Assembly: GCA_965227875.1 (NCBI GenBank)
Contig: OZ245783.1
Coordinates: 4,340,001 to 4,404,000 of the forward strand
Reading direction: 5' to 3'
Origin: G965227875 sp965227875
Lineage (GTDB): Bacteria; Pseudomonadota; Alphaproteobacteria; Rhizobiales; JAJFHC01
Length of the DNA: 64,000 nucleotides
A program made the position numbers and the translations under genes. Shown here one piece after another: positions 17,409 to 26,129 of the stretch; positions within the stretch are counted from its first letter, which is position 1; every line of letters begins with the position of its first letter. The notes beneath the pieces are model-generated. The model was not told the origin of the DNA, did no database searches, and was given only the letters and a program-made list of their open reading frames with translations.

Positions 17409-19523
17409 ATGAATGTGGTGAAGGAAAGTCTGGAAGCCCAGAGGACCAACTGGTTCTCGTGGTATCCGCTTGCCTTCGCCTTCGGGTGTGCCCAGTTTTT
17501 CGGACAGTCCTGGAACCCTCATCCCGTACTGCTCGTCGCCGGGTCGATCGCGGTAATCACCGCAGGCCTCCATTTCGCGCTACGGGGCAGGGGGCTTCTG
17601 GCTGGCGTCTTCGTGGCCTTCGTCGCCGGGTATCTCGTCTCGGCCGGCCGGGTCGCCCTGCAGCACACGACCGTACTGTCTTCGGACGTTCGCTTCGCAG
17701 AACTGTCCGGATGGCTGGAACGGGTGGAGATCCTTTCCGACGGGCGCCGTCGTCTGCTCGTGCATGTCGGTGAACACGACAGACCCGACATGCAGCGCAT
17801 CCCGGAACGGGTCGTCATCTCCGACAGAATTGGCGGGGGCGTTCTTCAGGCCGGGGATCATGTCTCGTTCCGCGCACGGCTGTTCGCGCCGTCCGGTCCG
17901 GTGGCGCCGGGCGCCTATGATTTCGCCAGGCGAAACTGGCTCGCGGGCGTCGGTGCAAGAGGCATCGCGCTTTCGGCCGTTTCGGTCGCCGCGACCGAAA
18001 TCGAGAGACCGGCGCTGCTGAGCCTGGCAGCGGCGATCACGCGCGTACGGTTCGCCATCGCGGATCACCTGCGGCACACGATCGGCGGGACGCCCGGAGC
18101 CGTCATCGCGGCTCTGGTGACCGGAGACAGGAGCGGCATTCCACAAGAGGTCACAGATGCGCTTCGCGACGCCGGCCTTGCCCATTTGCTGGCGATCTCG
18201 GGGCTGCACATGTCGCTCGTTGCCGGGATGATATTCCAGGTGGCGCGCCACCTGGGCGTTTTTCTGCCTCTGGCACCGACAGGCCTTGTCGCCCGCCGCC
18301 TGGCGGCACTCCTCTCGCTCGTCGGCGCCGCGCTCTACCTCGGGCTCTCGGGCGCTTCGGTGTCGACCCAGCGGGCCTTCGTCATGATTGCCGTCTTCAC
18401 GGTGTCGGTGATGCTCGACCGGCCGGCCATAACCATGCGGAACCTCGCCATCGCCGCATGGGCCGTCCTTGTCATGCGACCGGAAGCGGCGATCGAGGCG
18501 GGCTTCCAGATGTCCTTCCTCACCGTCGCCGCGCTTATCGCGTTCTATGAACGTTTCCGGCCGAAACCCCGGAACAGGGGGCAGGGCGTTGTTGTGATCC
18601 TCGCCCGCCGGTCGGTCATGTCCGTCGTTTTCGTCATGCTGACGACGTGCATCGCCAGCCTCGCATCGGCACCCATCGCGGCGTTCCATTTCCATCGTCT
18701 CTCGACCTTCGGGCTGGTCTCGAACCTTGCCGCCGTACCCATGACGGGATTCGTGCTCATGCCGAGCGCGCTGTTCGGCATGCTGCTTTATCCGCTCGGT
18801 CTCGAGCACTACCCGCTGAAGCTCGCCGGCGTGACGGCGGACGCCATCGTCGACATTGCGATGGCGGTGTCGGCCTGGCCCGAGGCGGCGTCCGCCGTGA
18901 GGGCGCCGGGCACGGGCGCGACCGCGGCGATCGTGTTCGGGTTATTCTGGATGTTTCTATGGCATGATCGTATGCGGTGGTGGGGTCTTGCGGCCGTGCT
19001 GGCCCCGCTGACGGTCTTGCCGGGCAGTTTCGCACCGGAAATCTACATCGACGACAGGGGCCGGAACATCGCGATCAGGGGCAATGATGGCCGCCTGTCC
19101 CTGATGACCGCCCGCCGGGCGAAATACGCCGCGGAACAGTGGCTGATCCGCGACGGGGACAGCTCTTCATTGGCTGATGCTGCACAGCGAGGCGGTTTCA
19201 CGTGCGATCCGCTGGGATGTGCGGCCCGGACACGATCCGGCCATGAACTGGTCTACGTGACCAACCCGGCGCTTCTCGAGGAGGAATGCGGGCGCGAAAT
19301 CGTCCTTGTGACGCCGCTCTATATTGACCGGCCCCGGTGCCGGGGCCCGACCGTGCTTGTCGACGGAAAGCGGCTGAGACGTCTCGGTGCCCACGCGATT
19401 TCCACGCGGGGCGGCACATTGACCGTCTCGACTGCGCGTTCGGTGCATGGCCCCCGGCCATGGACGGTCTGGTTGCCGGACCGTTCCCGGGACGGGTCGA
19501 CGGCCCGTCGACGACGTCAGTAG
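17409..19523 (+). CDS. comEC: ComEC/Rec2 family competence protein
   Basis: Predicted inner-membrane DNA-translocation channel of natural transformation. About 704 residues if ATG 17409 is used; GTG 17379 would add ten. An N-terminal DUF4131-type region is followed by the competence domain with AGLAHLLAISGLHMSLVAGM and GASVSTQRAFVM, the family hallmarks, over many membrane segments. After the membrane part (about residue 550 on) there is a short soluble tail without the HxHxDH zinc motif of the metallo-beta-lactamase domain found in many ComEC proteins. Its last seven bases overlap the end of the opposed lexA gene. Confidence 0.88.
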   Translation: MNVVKESLEAQRTNWFSWYPLAFAFGCAQFFGQSWNPHPVLLVAGSIAVITAGLHFALRGRGLLAGVFVAFVAGYLVSAGRVALQHTTVLSSDVRFAELSGWLERVEILSDGRRRLLVHVGEHDRPDMQRIPERVVISDRIGGGVLQAGDHVSFRARLFAPSGPVAPGAYDFARRNWLAGVGARGIALSAVSVAATEIERPALLSLAAAITRVRFAIADHLRHTIGGTPGAVIAALVTGDRSGIPQEVTDALRDAGLAHLLAISGLHMSLVAGMIFQVARHLGVFLPLAPTGLVARRLAALLSLVGAALYLGLSGASVSTQRAFVMIAVFTVSVMLDRPAITMRNLAIAAWAVLVMRPEAAIEAGFQMSFLTVAALIAFYERFRPKPRNRGQGVVVILARRSVMSVVFVMLTTCIASLASAPIAAFHFHRLSTFGLVSNLAAVPMTGFVLMPSALFGMLLYPLGLEHYPLKLAGVTADAIVDIAMAVSAWPEAASAVRAPGTGATAAIVFGLFWMFLWHDRMRWWGLAAVLAPLTVLPGSFAPEIYIDDRGRNIAIRGNDGRLSLMTARRAKYAAEQWLIRDGDSSSLADAAQRGGFTCDPLGCAARTRSGHELVYVTNPALLEEECGREIVLVTPLYIDRPRCRGPTVLVDGKRLRRLGAHAISTRGGTLTVSTARSVHGPRPWTVWLPDRSRDGSTARRRRQ

Positions 19524-20230
19524 CGCCGGATCAGACCAACAAGCTTGCCCTGGACGCGGATGCGGTCCGGGCCGAATATGCGCGTCTCGTAGGCCGGGTT
19601 TGCGGCTTCGAGGGCAATCGAATCCCCCTTCCGGCGCAACCTCTTCAGCGTGGCTTCCTCGTCATCGACGAGGGCCACGACAATTTCACCGCTATTGGCG
19701 ATGTCGCAGCGCTGCAGAACGACGGTGTCGCCGTCGAAAATGCCCGCGTCGATCATCGAATCGCCCTGCACCTCCAGCGCATAGTGCTCGCCCTTGCCCA
19801 GCAGGTCGGGCGGCACCGCGATGTTGCGGTTATGGTCCTGAATCGCCGAAATCGGCGTACCTGCCGCGATCCGGCCCATTACGGGCACGGTTGCAGCACC
19901 TGACGTATCGCGCTCGCTTCCGGACGCTGTCGCCGCCGGCGCCTTGCCGAGCGAACCTTCGATGACGCTGGGCGAGAAACCCTTGCTGCGGCCCGTAACG
20001 AGCGCCGGACGGGCGGATTCCGGCAGTTTCAGAACTTCCAGGGCACGGGCCCGATGGGGCAACCGCTTGATGAAGCCGCGTTCCTCAAGGGCCGTGATCA
20101 GCCGGTGAATGCCGGACTTGGAGCGCAGGTCCAGGGCGTCTTTCATCTCGTCGAACGATGGCGGAACACCCGATTCCTTGAGCCTTTCGTGGATGAACAT
20201 CAGCAGTTCGTGTTGCTTTTTCGTCAGCAT
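19517..20230 (-). CDS. lexA: LexA SOS repressor
   Basis: Repressor of the DNA-damage regulon, inactivated by RecA-stimulated self-cleavage. 237 residues. The N-terminal winged helix spans about residues 1-65 (MLTKKQHELLMFIHERL, KSGIHRLITALEERGF). The cleavage site is Ala123-Gly124 in RIAAGTPIS; the catalytic dyad is Ser158 (QGDSMID) and Lys196 (EATLKRL). It is last in the leftward ppiD-trp-moa series but has its own promoter with a LexA box 55-84 bases upstream, so it should be autoregulated. Its 3' end overlaps comEC by seven bases. Confidence 0.97.
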   Translation of the reverse strand: MLTKKQHELLMFIHERLKESGVPPSFDEMKDALDLRSKSGIHRLITALEERGFIKRLPHRARALEVLKLPESARPALVTGRSKGFSPSVIEGSLGKAPAATASGSERDTSGAATVPVMGRIAAGTPISAIQDHNRNIAVPPDLLGKGEHYALEVQGDSMIDAGIFDGDTVVLQRCDIANSGEIVVALVDDEEATLKRLRRKGDSIALEAANPAYETRIFGPDRIRVQGKLVGLIRRY

Positions 20231-20284
20231 GACCGTTTCTCACCGTACTTTTCGGGTGTACCACAATGGAACAAAACAAAAACA

Positions 20285-20313
20285 TTCATATATGTTCCAT
20301 TTATGTTCGGCAA
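20285..20313 (-). promoter_or_regulatory. lexA promoter with embedded SOS box
   Basis: On the minus strand: TTGCCG (20313-20308), a 17-base spacer and TATGAA (20290-20285). The spacer is almost filled by GAACATAAATGGAAC (20294-20308), an exact GAAC-N7-GAAC direct repeat, which is the alphaproteobacterial LexA operator (GTTC-N7-GTTC on the other strand). LexA bound here would block RNA polymerase, consistent with autoregulation. Confidence 0.85.
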
Positions 20314-20348
20314 GTTCTAATGAACGGTTAAGGCTCGAAAAACCGGTT

Positions 20349-21557
20349 CTAGAAGTCCAGCGGCAGGATCTCGACCTCGTCCCCGGGACGGGCGGCGGGT
20401 GCATGAGGCGTCCGGACGACGAGCGCGTCGGCATCCGCAAGTGTCCTGAGCATGGAACTGTCCTGGCGCGAAAACGGTCGTGCGATCAGACCGTTGTCCG
20501 GCGTTTCGGAGAGCGTGGCCCGCAGGTAGTCCTGACGGGTGTCGTTGGCCGGCAGGTCGACGGCCAGTCTTGCGGTGCGCGTGCGATGGTCATCGTCGGG
20601 TCCGCCGGACATTCGATCGATGAGAGGCTTGAGAAACAGTCTGGCGCAGACGAGCGCGGACACCGGGTTGCCCGGCAGCCCGAGCACGCGCATCCCGTCG
20701 AGCGCCCCGAACATCAGCGGTTTGCCCGGTCGCATGGCGATGCGCCAGAAGTCGAGTTCCATGCCCAGATCCTTGAGCGTCGACTGGACAAGGTCGTGGT
20801 CGCCGACCGAGGCGCCGCCGATCGTGACGAGAACATCCGCCGACCGCGCCCGCGCGATGGCCTCGGATATGCTGTCCGTGTGGTCACGGGCGATGCCCAG
20901 GTCGAGCGCGGTCGCGCCGCAAGCCGTGACGAAGGCGGACAAGCCGACATTGTTCGAGGAGATGATCTGGTCGGGCCGCGGCGCGGCGCCGGGGGTCACG
21001 AGTTCGTCGCCGGTCGCCAGCACGGCGACGACGGGGCGGCGATGGACACGCAGTTCGGGAATGTTCATGGCCGCAGCAAGCGCAAGTCTGCGCGCACGCA
21101 GCGCCATGCCGGCCTTCAGCAGGGCGTCGCCTTCCGTAAAGTCGAGCCCGCGGGGGCGGACATAGGGTCTCGCGTCATCCTTGCGAAGGATTTTTATGCG
21201 GCCCGGTCCCGCCGGCTCCGTATCCTCCTGGATGACGACCATGTCGCAGGGCTCCGGCACGGGCGCTCCCGTGAATATCCTGACGCATTGTCCGGGCTCC
21301 ACCCGCCCGGCGAAGGCCCGTCCGGCCGGCGCTTCTCCGATGACTTTCAGTTCGCAAGGAACCGACGACAGGTCTCCGGAAAGGACCGCGTATCCGTCCA
21401 TCGCGGAGGCATCGAATGGCGGTTGGGTTATCCGCGCGCGCAGGTCCTCGGAGAGGATTCTGCCGGCCGCCCCGGACAGGGCGACCGTCTCGGACGGCAG
21501 TCCGGTTACACCGTCGAGAACACGCGAGAGCGCCTCGTCGACGGGCATCAGCGCCAT
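20349..21557 (-). CDS. moeA: Molybdopterin molybdotransferase
   Basis: Inserts molybdate into adenylylated molybdopterin, the last step of molybdenum cofactor synthesis. 402 residues. Motifs: PPFDASAMDGYAV near residues 65-80, RIFTGAPVPEPCDMVVIQED, and the MoCF-type TIGGASVGDHDLV and MRPGKPLMFGAL with GLPGNPVSALV. moaC is 16 bases upstream in the same direction, a molybdenum cofactor pair embedded after trpC as in many alphaproteobacteria. Confidence 0.96.
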   Translation of the reverse strand: MALMPVDEALSRVLDGVTGLPSETVALSGAAGRILSEDLRARITQPPFDASAMDGYAVLSGDLSSVPCELKVIGEAPAGRAFAGRVEPGQCVRIFTGAPVPEPCDMVVIQEDTEPAGPGRIKILRKDDARPYVRPRGLDFTEGDALLKAGMALRARRLALAAAMNIPELRVHRRPVVAVLATGDELVTPGAAPRPDQIISSNNVGLSAFVTACGATALDLGIARDHTDSISEAIARARSADVLVTIGGASVGDHDLVQSTLKDLGMELDFWRIAMRPGKPLMFGALDGMRVLGLPGNPVSALVCARLFLKPLIDRMSGGPDDDHRTRTARLAVDLPANDTRQDYLRATLSETPDNGLIARPFSRQDSSMLRTLADADALVVRTPHAPAARPGDEVEILPLDF

Positions 21558-21573
21558 GGAAGCGTCCCTTTCG

Positions 21574-22056
21574 TCATGTCGCCCTGTAGTGACCCGACCG
21601 GCCGCCGGATTTCTCCACCAGCCGGATGTCCGTGATCCGCGTGCCCCGGTCGACTGCCTTGATCATGTCGTACACGGTCAGGCAAGCCGCCGAGACCGCG
21701 GTCAGGGCTTCCATCTCCACGCCGGTCTGCCCCTTGACCTTGACCCGGGCGGTGACGTCCACGCTGCCCGCGTCCCGGTTGATCTCGAGATCGACCGTTA
21801 CCTTCGTGATCGCCAAGGGGTGGCACAGGGGGATAAGTTCGTGGGTGCGCTTGGACGCCATGATCCCCGCCACCCGTGCGACGCCCAGCACGTCGCCTTT
21901 CTTGGCCTGTCCGCTTTCGACGAGGTCGAGCGTTTTGGCCTGCATGAGAACCCGGCCCGCGGCCACCGCCTCGCGTTCCGTGACGTCCTTCCCGGACACG
22001 TCGACCATGTGCGCCTGGCCGGTTTCGTCGATATGGGTAAGGCGGTCGCCGGTCAT
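21574..22056 (-). CDS. moaC: Cyclic pyranopterin monophosphate synthase accessory protein
   Basis: Works with MoaA to make cyclic pyranopterin monophosphate from GTP. 160 residues, typical. Motifs: KKGDVLGVARVAGIMASKRT, LIPLCHPLAITKV with the conserved His, and GVEMEALTAVSAACLTVYDM with the catalytic Lys region following (IKAVDRG). It lies 12 bases after trpC and 16 bases before moeA, so it is co-transcribed. Confidence 0.97.
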   Translation of the reverse strand: MTGDRLTHIDETGQAHMVDVSGKDVTEREAVAAGRVLMQAKTLDLVESGQAKKGDVLGVARVAGIMASKRTHELIPLCHPLAITKVTVDLEINRDAGSVDVTARVKVKGQTGVEMEALTAVSAACLTVYDMIKAVDRGTRITDIRLVEKSGGRSGHYRAT

Positions 22057-22068
22057 GTCAGCGAACGG

Positions 22069-22890
22069 TCACTGGGCCGCAGGCGCGGCGGCTGCGGCAG
22101 GCGAGGCGAGCAGGGCCCGCGTAGCCTCTTCCACATCGGCCTGGCGCATCAGGCTTTCGCCGATGAGAAAGGTCGTGACGCCGCATTGCGCCAGGCGTGC
22201 CATATCCTTCGGCGTGAAAATCCCGCTCTCCGAGACCAGCAGACGGTCTGCCGGCACCTGTCCGGCGAGCCGTTCCGTCGTTTCCAGCGTGGTTTCGAAG
22301 GTCTTCAGGTTTCGGTTGTTGATGCCGATCATCCCGGATTTCAGTTTCAGCGCACGGTCGAGTTCGCTGTCGTCATGGACCTCGACCAGCACGTCCATAC
22401 CGTAGTCGAATGCCGCGGACTCCAGATCGGCGGCAAGTTCGTCGTCGACAGCCGCCATGATGATCAGGATGCAGTCGGCGCCGAGTGCGCGGGCTTCGGC
22501 CACCTGGTATGTGTCGAGCATGAAATCCTTCCTCAGCGCCGGCAGAGTCGCGGCCTCGCGCGCCATCTGGAGAAACTCCGGCGCACCCTGGAAGGACGGT
22601 CCGTCCGTCAGCACCGACAGGCATGTCGCACCGCCGGCCTCGTAGGCTTCGGCGAGCGCGCGCGGGTCGAAGTCCGCGCGGATGAGACCCTTCGAAGGAC
22701 TTGCTTTCTTGATCTCGGCGATGAGGCCGTATTCCCCGCGGGCCGCGCGCTCCCGCAGGCGGGCAAGAAACCCACGCGGCGGCTCGGCGGCTCGGGCGCT
22801 GGACTCGAGATCGGAGAGAGAACGTTCGGCCCTGGCCGCAGCGACTTCCTCACGCTTGTACTCGGAGATACGGGCAAGAATGTCGCTCAT
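22069..22890 (-). CDS. trpC: Indole-3-glycerol phosphate synthase
   Basis: Closes the indole ring in tryptophan synthesis. 273 residues, a monofunctional TIM barrel (no fused TrpF). Motifs: IAEIKKASPSKGLIR near the substrate lysine, LRKDFMLDTYQVAEARALGA, GINNRNLKTFE and LVSESGI. The ATG overlaps the trpD stop as ATGA, implying translational coupling. A short Ala-rich tail ends the protein. Confidence 0.97.
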   Translation of the reverse strand: MSDILARISEYKREEVAAARAERSLSDLESSARAAEPPRGFLARLRERAARGEYGLIAEIKKASPSKGLIRADFDPRALAEAYEAGGATCLSVLTDGPSFQGAPEFLQMAREAATLPALRKDFMLDTYQVAEARALGADCILIIMAAVDDELAADLESAAFDYGMDVLVEVHDDSELDRALKLKSGMIGINNRNLKTFETTLETTERLAGQVPADRLLVSESGIFTPKDMARLAQCGVTTFLIGESLMRQADVEEATRALLASPAAAAAPAAQ

Positions 22891-23921
22891 TGCGCGGCTC
22901 CGCTGTTCGAGATGGCCACGAGCCTGTCGAGCCTGTTCCGGGCTTCGCCGCTGTCGATGGCCTCGGCGGCCACCGCCACGCCCGTGGCGAGATCGTCCGC
23001 CTTGTTCGCGACCTGCAATGCCGCCGCGACCGTCATCAGGACGATATCGCGGAACGGGCCGCTCTCGCCGGCCAGCAGGTCACGGATCGCCGCGGCGTTG
23101 CGGTCCATGTCGCCGCCCTTGAGGTCGGCCAGATCGGCGCGGGCGAGGCCTGCATCCTCGGGCTCGAGTTCGAACGTCGTCACCTCGCCGTCCTTGAGGC
23201 GCGCCACATGGGTCGTGCCGGTCGTCGTCACCTCGTCGAGGCCCGCGTCACCGGCCGTGCCGTGCACCACCCAGACGTGATCCGCGCCCAGGTTCCGGAA
23301 GACGTGGGCGAGCGGTTCGACCCACTGCCGGTCGAAGACGCCGACGAGCTGGCTGCGGGTGCCGGCCGGATTGGAAAGCGGACCGAGCAGGTTGAAGATG
23401 GTTCGCGTTCCGAGTTCGACCCGCGTCGGCCCGACATGTTTCATCGCCGAATGGTGCGCCTGGGCGAACATGAAACCCACGCCGGCTTCCCGCACGCATC
23501 TGGCGATGACGTCGGGTGTGGCGTTGATGTTCACGCCGAGCGCGGTCAGGACATCGGCGGCGCCCGACTTCGACGACGCGGCGCGATTGCCGTGCTTGGC
23601 GACCATCACGCCGCAGGCCGCCGTCACGATGGCCGACGCCGTGGATACGTTGAAGGTTCCCGAACCGTCTCCGCCGGTGCCGACGATGTCGATCGCGTCG
23701 TCGGGGACGGAGACACGCAGCATCTTGTCGCGCATGGTCTGCGCCGCGCCCGTGATCTCGTCGACGGTTTCGCCACGCACGCGCATCGCCATGAGAAAAC
23801 CGCCGATCTGCGACGGCGTGGCTTCTCCCGACATGACGGCGTCGAACGCCAGGCGCGCCTCGTCGACGCTGAGGCTGTCGCCGGTGGCGACTTTGGCAAT
23901 GAAGGTTTTTAGATCGCTCAT
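22887..23921 (-). CDS. trpD: Anthranilate phosphoribosyltransferase
   Basis: Transfers phosphoribose from PRPP to anthranilate. 344 residues. The glycine-rich PRPP site is VGTGGDGSGTFNVSTAS; KHGNRAASSKSGAADVL and the FNLLGPLSNPAG segment are conserved. trpG ends 60 bases upstream and trpC overlaps by four bases downstream. It is separate from trpG, not fused. Confidence 0.97.
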   Translation of the reverse strand: MSDLKTFIAKVATGDSLSVDEARLAFDAVMSGEATPSQIGGFLMAMRVRGETVDEITGAAQTMRDKMLRVSVPDDAIDIVGTGGDGSGTFNVSTASAIVTAACGVMVAKHGNRAASSKSGAADVLTALGVNINATPDVIARCVREAGVGFMFAQAHHSAMKHVGPTRVELGTRTIFNLLGPLSNPAGTRSQLVGVFDRQWVEPLAHVFRNLGADHVWVVHGTAGDAGLDEVTTTGTTHVARLKDGEVTTFELEPEDAGLARADLADLKGGDMDRNAAAIRDLLAGESGPFRDIVLMTVAAALQVANKADDLATGVAVAAEAIDSGEARNRLDRLVAISNSGAAQ

Positions 23922-23981
23922 TCGTGTCCGGTTCCAATCTGCGGCGTCTGCCGGAACGAGGCATAGCCCATCCAGCCGCGC

Positions 23982-24557
23982 CTATGCAATCTGTGCCAGG
24001 GCAAGGAAATTCTTCAGAAGCTCGCGTCCATGTTCCGACGCGATGCTTTCGGGGTGAAACTGGACGCCGTGGATCGGCCGCTGCCTGTGCGCCAGTCCCA
24101 TGATGATGCCGTCGTCGGTTCGCGCCGTCACGGCCAGGCATTCTGGAAAGCTGTCCGGGTCGACGGTGAGCGAGTGATATCGCGTGGCGTCGAAGCCGTC
24201 GGGAAGGCCCCGGAACACGCTGGTGCCGTCGTGGCGGATCTTCGACAGCTTGCCGTGCATCTGGACAGGGGCACGCACGACCGTACCCCCGAAGGCCTGT
24301 CCGATGGCCTGGTGCCCGAGGCAGACGCCGAGCACGGGGATGTCTTCGCCGGCCGCGGCGATCAGGTCCAGGCAGATGCCCGCCGAGTCTGGCATGCCCG
24401 GTCCCGGCGAGATCACAATGGCTTCCGGCCGGGCGGCAACGACGTCCGCGACGCTGACGGCGTCGTTGCGATGGACCTGAAGCGTAGCCCCCAGTTCTCC
24501 CAGATAGTGGACGAGGTTGTAGGTGAAGCTGTCGTAGTTATCGATCACGATGATCAT
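23982..24557 (-). CDS. trpG: Anthranilate synthase glutamine amidotransferase component
   Basis: Class I glutamine amidotransferase that delivers ammonia to TrpE. 191 residues from ATG 24557 (MIIVIDNYDSFTYNLVHYLG), the conserved start; an upstream in-frame ATG at 24599 would overlap trpE and is disfavoured. Nucleophile Cys79 is in VLGVCLGHQAIGQ; the His and Glu of the triad are in VQFHPESI near the C-terminus. It starts 13 bases after trpE. Confidence 0.96.
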   Translation of the reverse strand: MIIVIDNYDSFTYNLVHYLGELGATLQVHRNDAVSVADVVAARPEAIVISPGPGMPDSAGICLDLIAAAGEDIPVLGVCLGHQAIGQAFGGTVVRAPVQMHGKLSKIRHDGTSVFRGLPDGFDATRYHSLTVDPDSFPECLAVTARTDDGIIMGLAHRQRPIHGVQFHPESIASEHGRELLKNFLALAQIA

Positions 24558-24570
24558 GTCGCGCGGCCCG

Positions 24571-26091
24571 TCATTGCATCCGCCCGCCGGTGCCGGCAAA
24601 GCGTACAGCCTCTTCGGCGGCCCTGAACAACGCCTTGGCCTTGTTCACGCATTCGGCGTGTTCGCTCGACGGGACGGAGTCCGCCACGATGCCGGCGCCG
24701 GCCTGAACGTACATCTTGCCGTCCTTCACGATAGCGGTCCGCAGGACGATACAGGTGTCCATGTCGCCATTGGCGGAAAAGTATCCCACGCAGCCGGCAT
24801 AGACGCCGCGCTTGTCGCGCTCCAGCTCGTCGATGATCTGCATCGCCCTGACCTTGGGCGCACCGGAGACCGTGCCAGCGGGAAACCCTGCCACGAGTGC
24901 GGAAATCGCGTCGTAGGCATCGTCGAGATCGCCTTCGACATTCGAGACGATGTGCATGACCTGGCTGTAATACTCGAGGATGAACTGCTCGGTCACCTCG
25001 ACGGTCCCGATCTTCGACACCCGTCCCGTGTCGTTGCGTCCCAGGTCCAGGAGCATGAGATGTTCCGCGCGTTCCTTGGGGTCGGCGAGCAGTTCCCGCG
25101 CGTTCGCTTCGTCCTCTGCCCGGTCGCGGCCGCGCGGCCGCGTTCCGGCGATCGGCCTGATGGTGACCTTGCCATTGCGGACGCGAACGAGAATCTCCGG
25201 GCTCGAGCCGATCACCGAGAAACCGCCGAAGTTCAGGCAGTAGAGGAACGGGGACGGGTTCACGCGCCGCAGCGCGCGGTAGAGTGCAAGCGGCGGCAGG
25301 TCGAAGGGGGCCTCGAACCTCTGGCTGAGAACGACCTGGAATATGTCCCCCGCAGCGATGTATTCCTTCGCCGCGCGGACCATGTCCTCGTACTCATCCT
25401 GTGTGGTGTTCGAATTGGACGCCTCGGTATTGGCGTCGAGCATGTCGCGCTGCGGATCGTGGCGCAGGGGGGTGTCGAGCGCCGCCACGACATTCTCGAT
25501 CCGGTCCCGGGCCCGGGAATAGGCGGCCTTCGCGGACATGGCAGGATCCGGAAACACCGGGGTGACGAGCGTGACCTCGTCCTTCACGGAATCGAAGATG
25601 GCCATGACCGTGGGACGCAGGAGGATGGCGTCCGGCACGCCGACCGGGTCCGGCTTTTCCGCGGGAAGGTGCTCCATCAGCCGGACGGTATCGTAGCCCA
25701 TGTAGCCGAAAACGCCCGCGGCCATGGGCGGCAGGTCCTCGGGAAGCTCGATGCGGGATTCCGCGAGCAGATCGCGCAGGGCGGCCAGCGGATCGCCTTC
25801 GCAGGGCGCGAACGGGCCGTCCGGGTCGACGAGAGCGGTCCTGTTCAGCTCGGCCTGCGCGCCGTTGCAGCGCCAGATCAGGTCAGGGTCGAGGCCGATG
25901 ATCGAGTATCGACCGCGCACCGCGCCGCCCTCGACGGACTCGAGCAGGAAGCTGTTGGGCCGGGCGGCCGCCAGCTTCAGCATTGCGGAAACCGGCGTCT
26001 CCAGATCGGACACGACCTTTGTCCAGACGACCTGGTTGCGGCCGTCTTCATAGGCGGAGTCGAACGCGTCGACTTCTGGGGCGATAAGCAT
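24571..26091 (-). CDS. trpE: Anthranilate synthase component I
   Basis: Chorismate plus ammonia to anthranilate and pyruvate. 506 residues. The Trp feedback site is visible as FLLESVEGG near residue 50 together with NPSPFLYCLNF; the chorismate-binding region reads VIGSSPEILVR, RPIAGTRPRG and GAPKVRAMQIIDELE. It begins only 38 bases after ppiD, so there is no room for a trp leader peptide and attenuator directly in front; regulation is likely at the enzyme level or from the ppiD promoter. Confidence 0.97.
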   Translation of the reverse strand: MLIAPEVDAFDSAYEDGRNQVVWTKVVSDLETPVSAMLKLAAARPNSFLLESVEGGAVRGRYSIIGLDPDLIWRCNGAQAELNRTALVDPDGPFAPCEGDPLAALRDLLAESRIELPEDLPPMAAGVFGYMGYDTVRLMEHLPAEKPDPVGVPDAILLRPTVMAIFDSVKDEVTLVTPVFPDPAMSAKAAYSRARDRIENVVAALDTPLRHDPQRDMLDANTEASNSNTTQDEYEDMVRAAKEYIAAGDIFQVVLSQRFEAPFDLPPLALYRALRRVNPSPFLYCLNFGGFSVIGSSPEILVRVRNGKVTIRPIAGTRPRGRDRAEDEANARELLADPKERAEHLMLLDLGRNDTGRVSKIGTVEVTEQFILEYYSQVMHIVSNVEGDLDDAYDAISALVAGFPAGTVSGAPKVRAMQIIDELERDKRGVYAGCVGYFSANGDMDTCIVLRTAIVKDGKMYVQAGAGIVADSVPSSEHAECVNKAKALFRAAEEAVRFAGTGGRMQ

Positions 26092-26129
26092 TGCCCGGGC
26101 AGCCTTTCGTTACATGCGGGGCAGGGACG

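Noticed and set aside
25900..26129. Tryptophan attenuator or leader peptide upstream of trpE
   Set aside because: Only 38 bases separate ppiD and trpE and contain no Trp-rich short frame or alternative hairpins.
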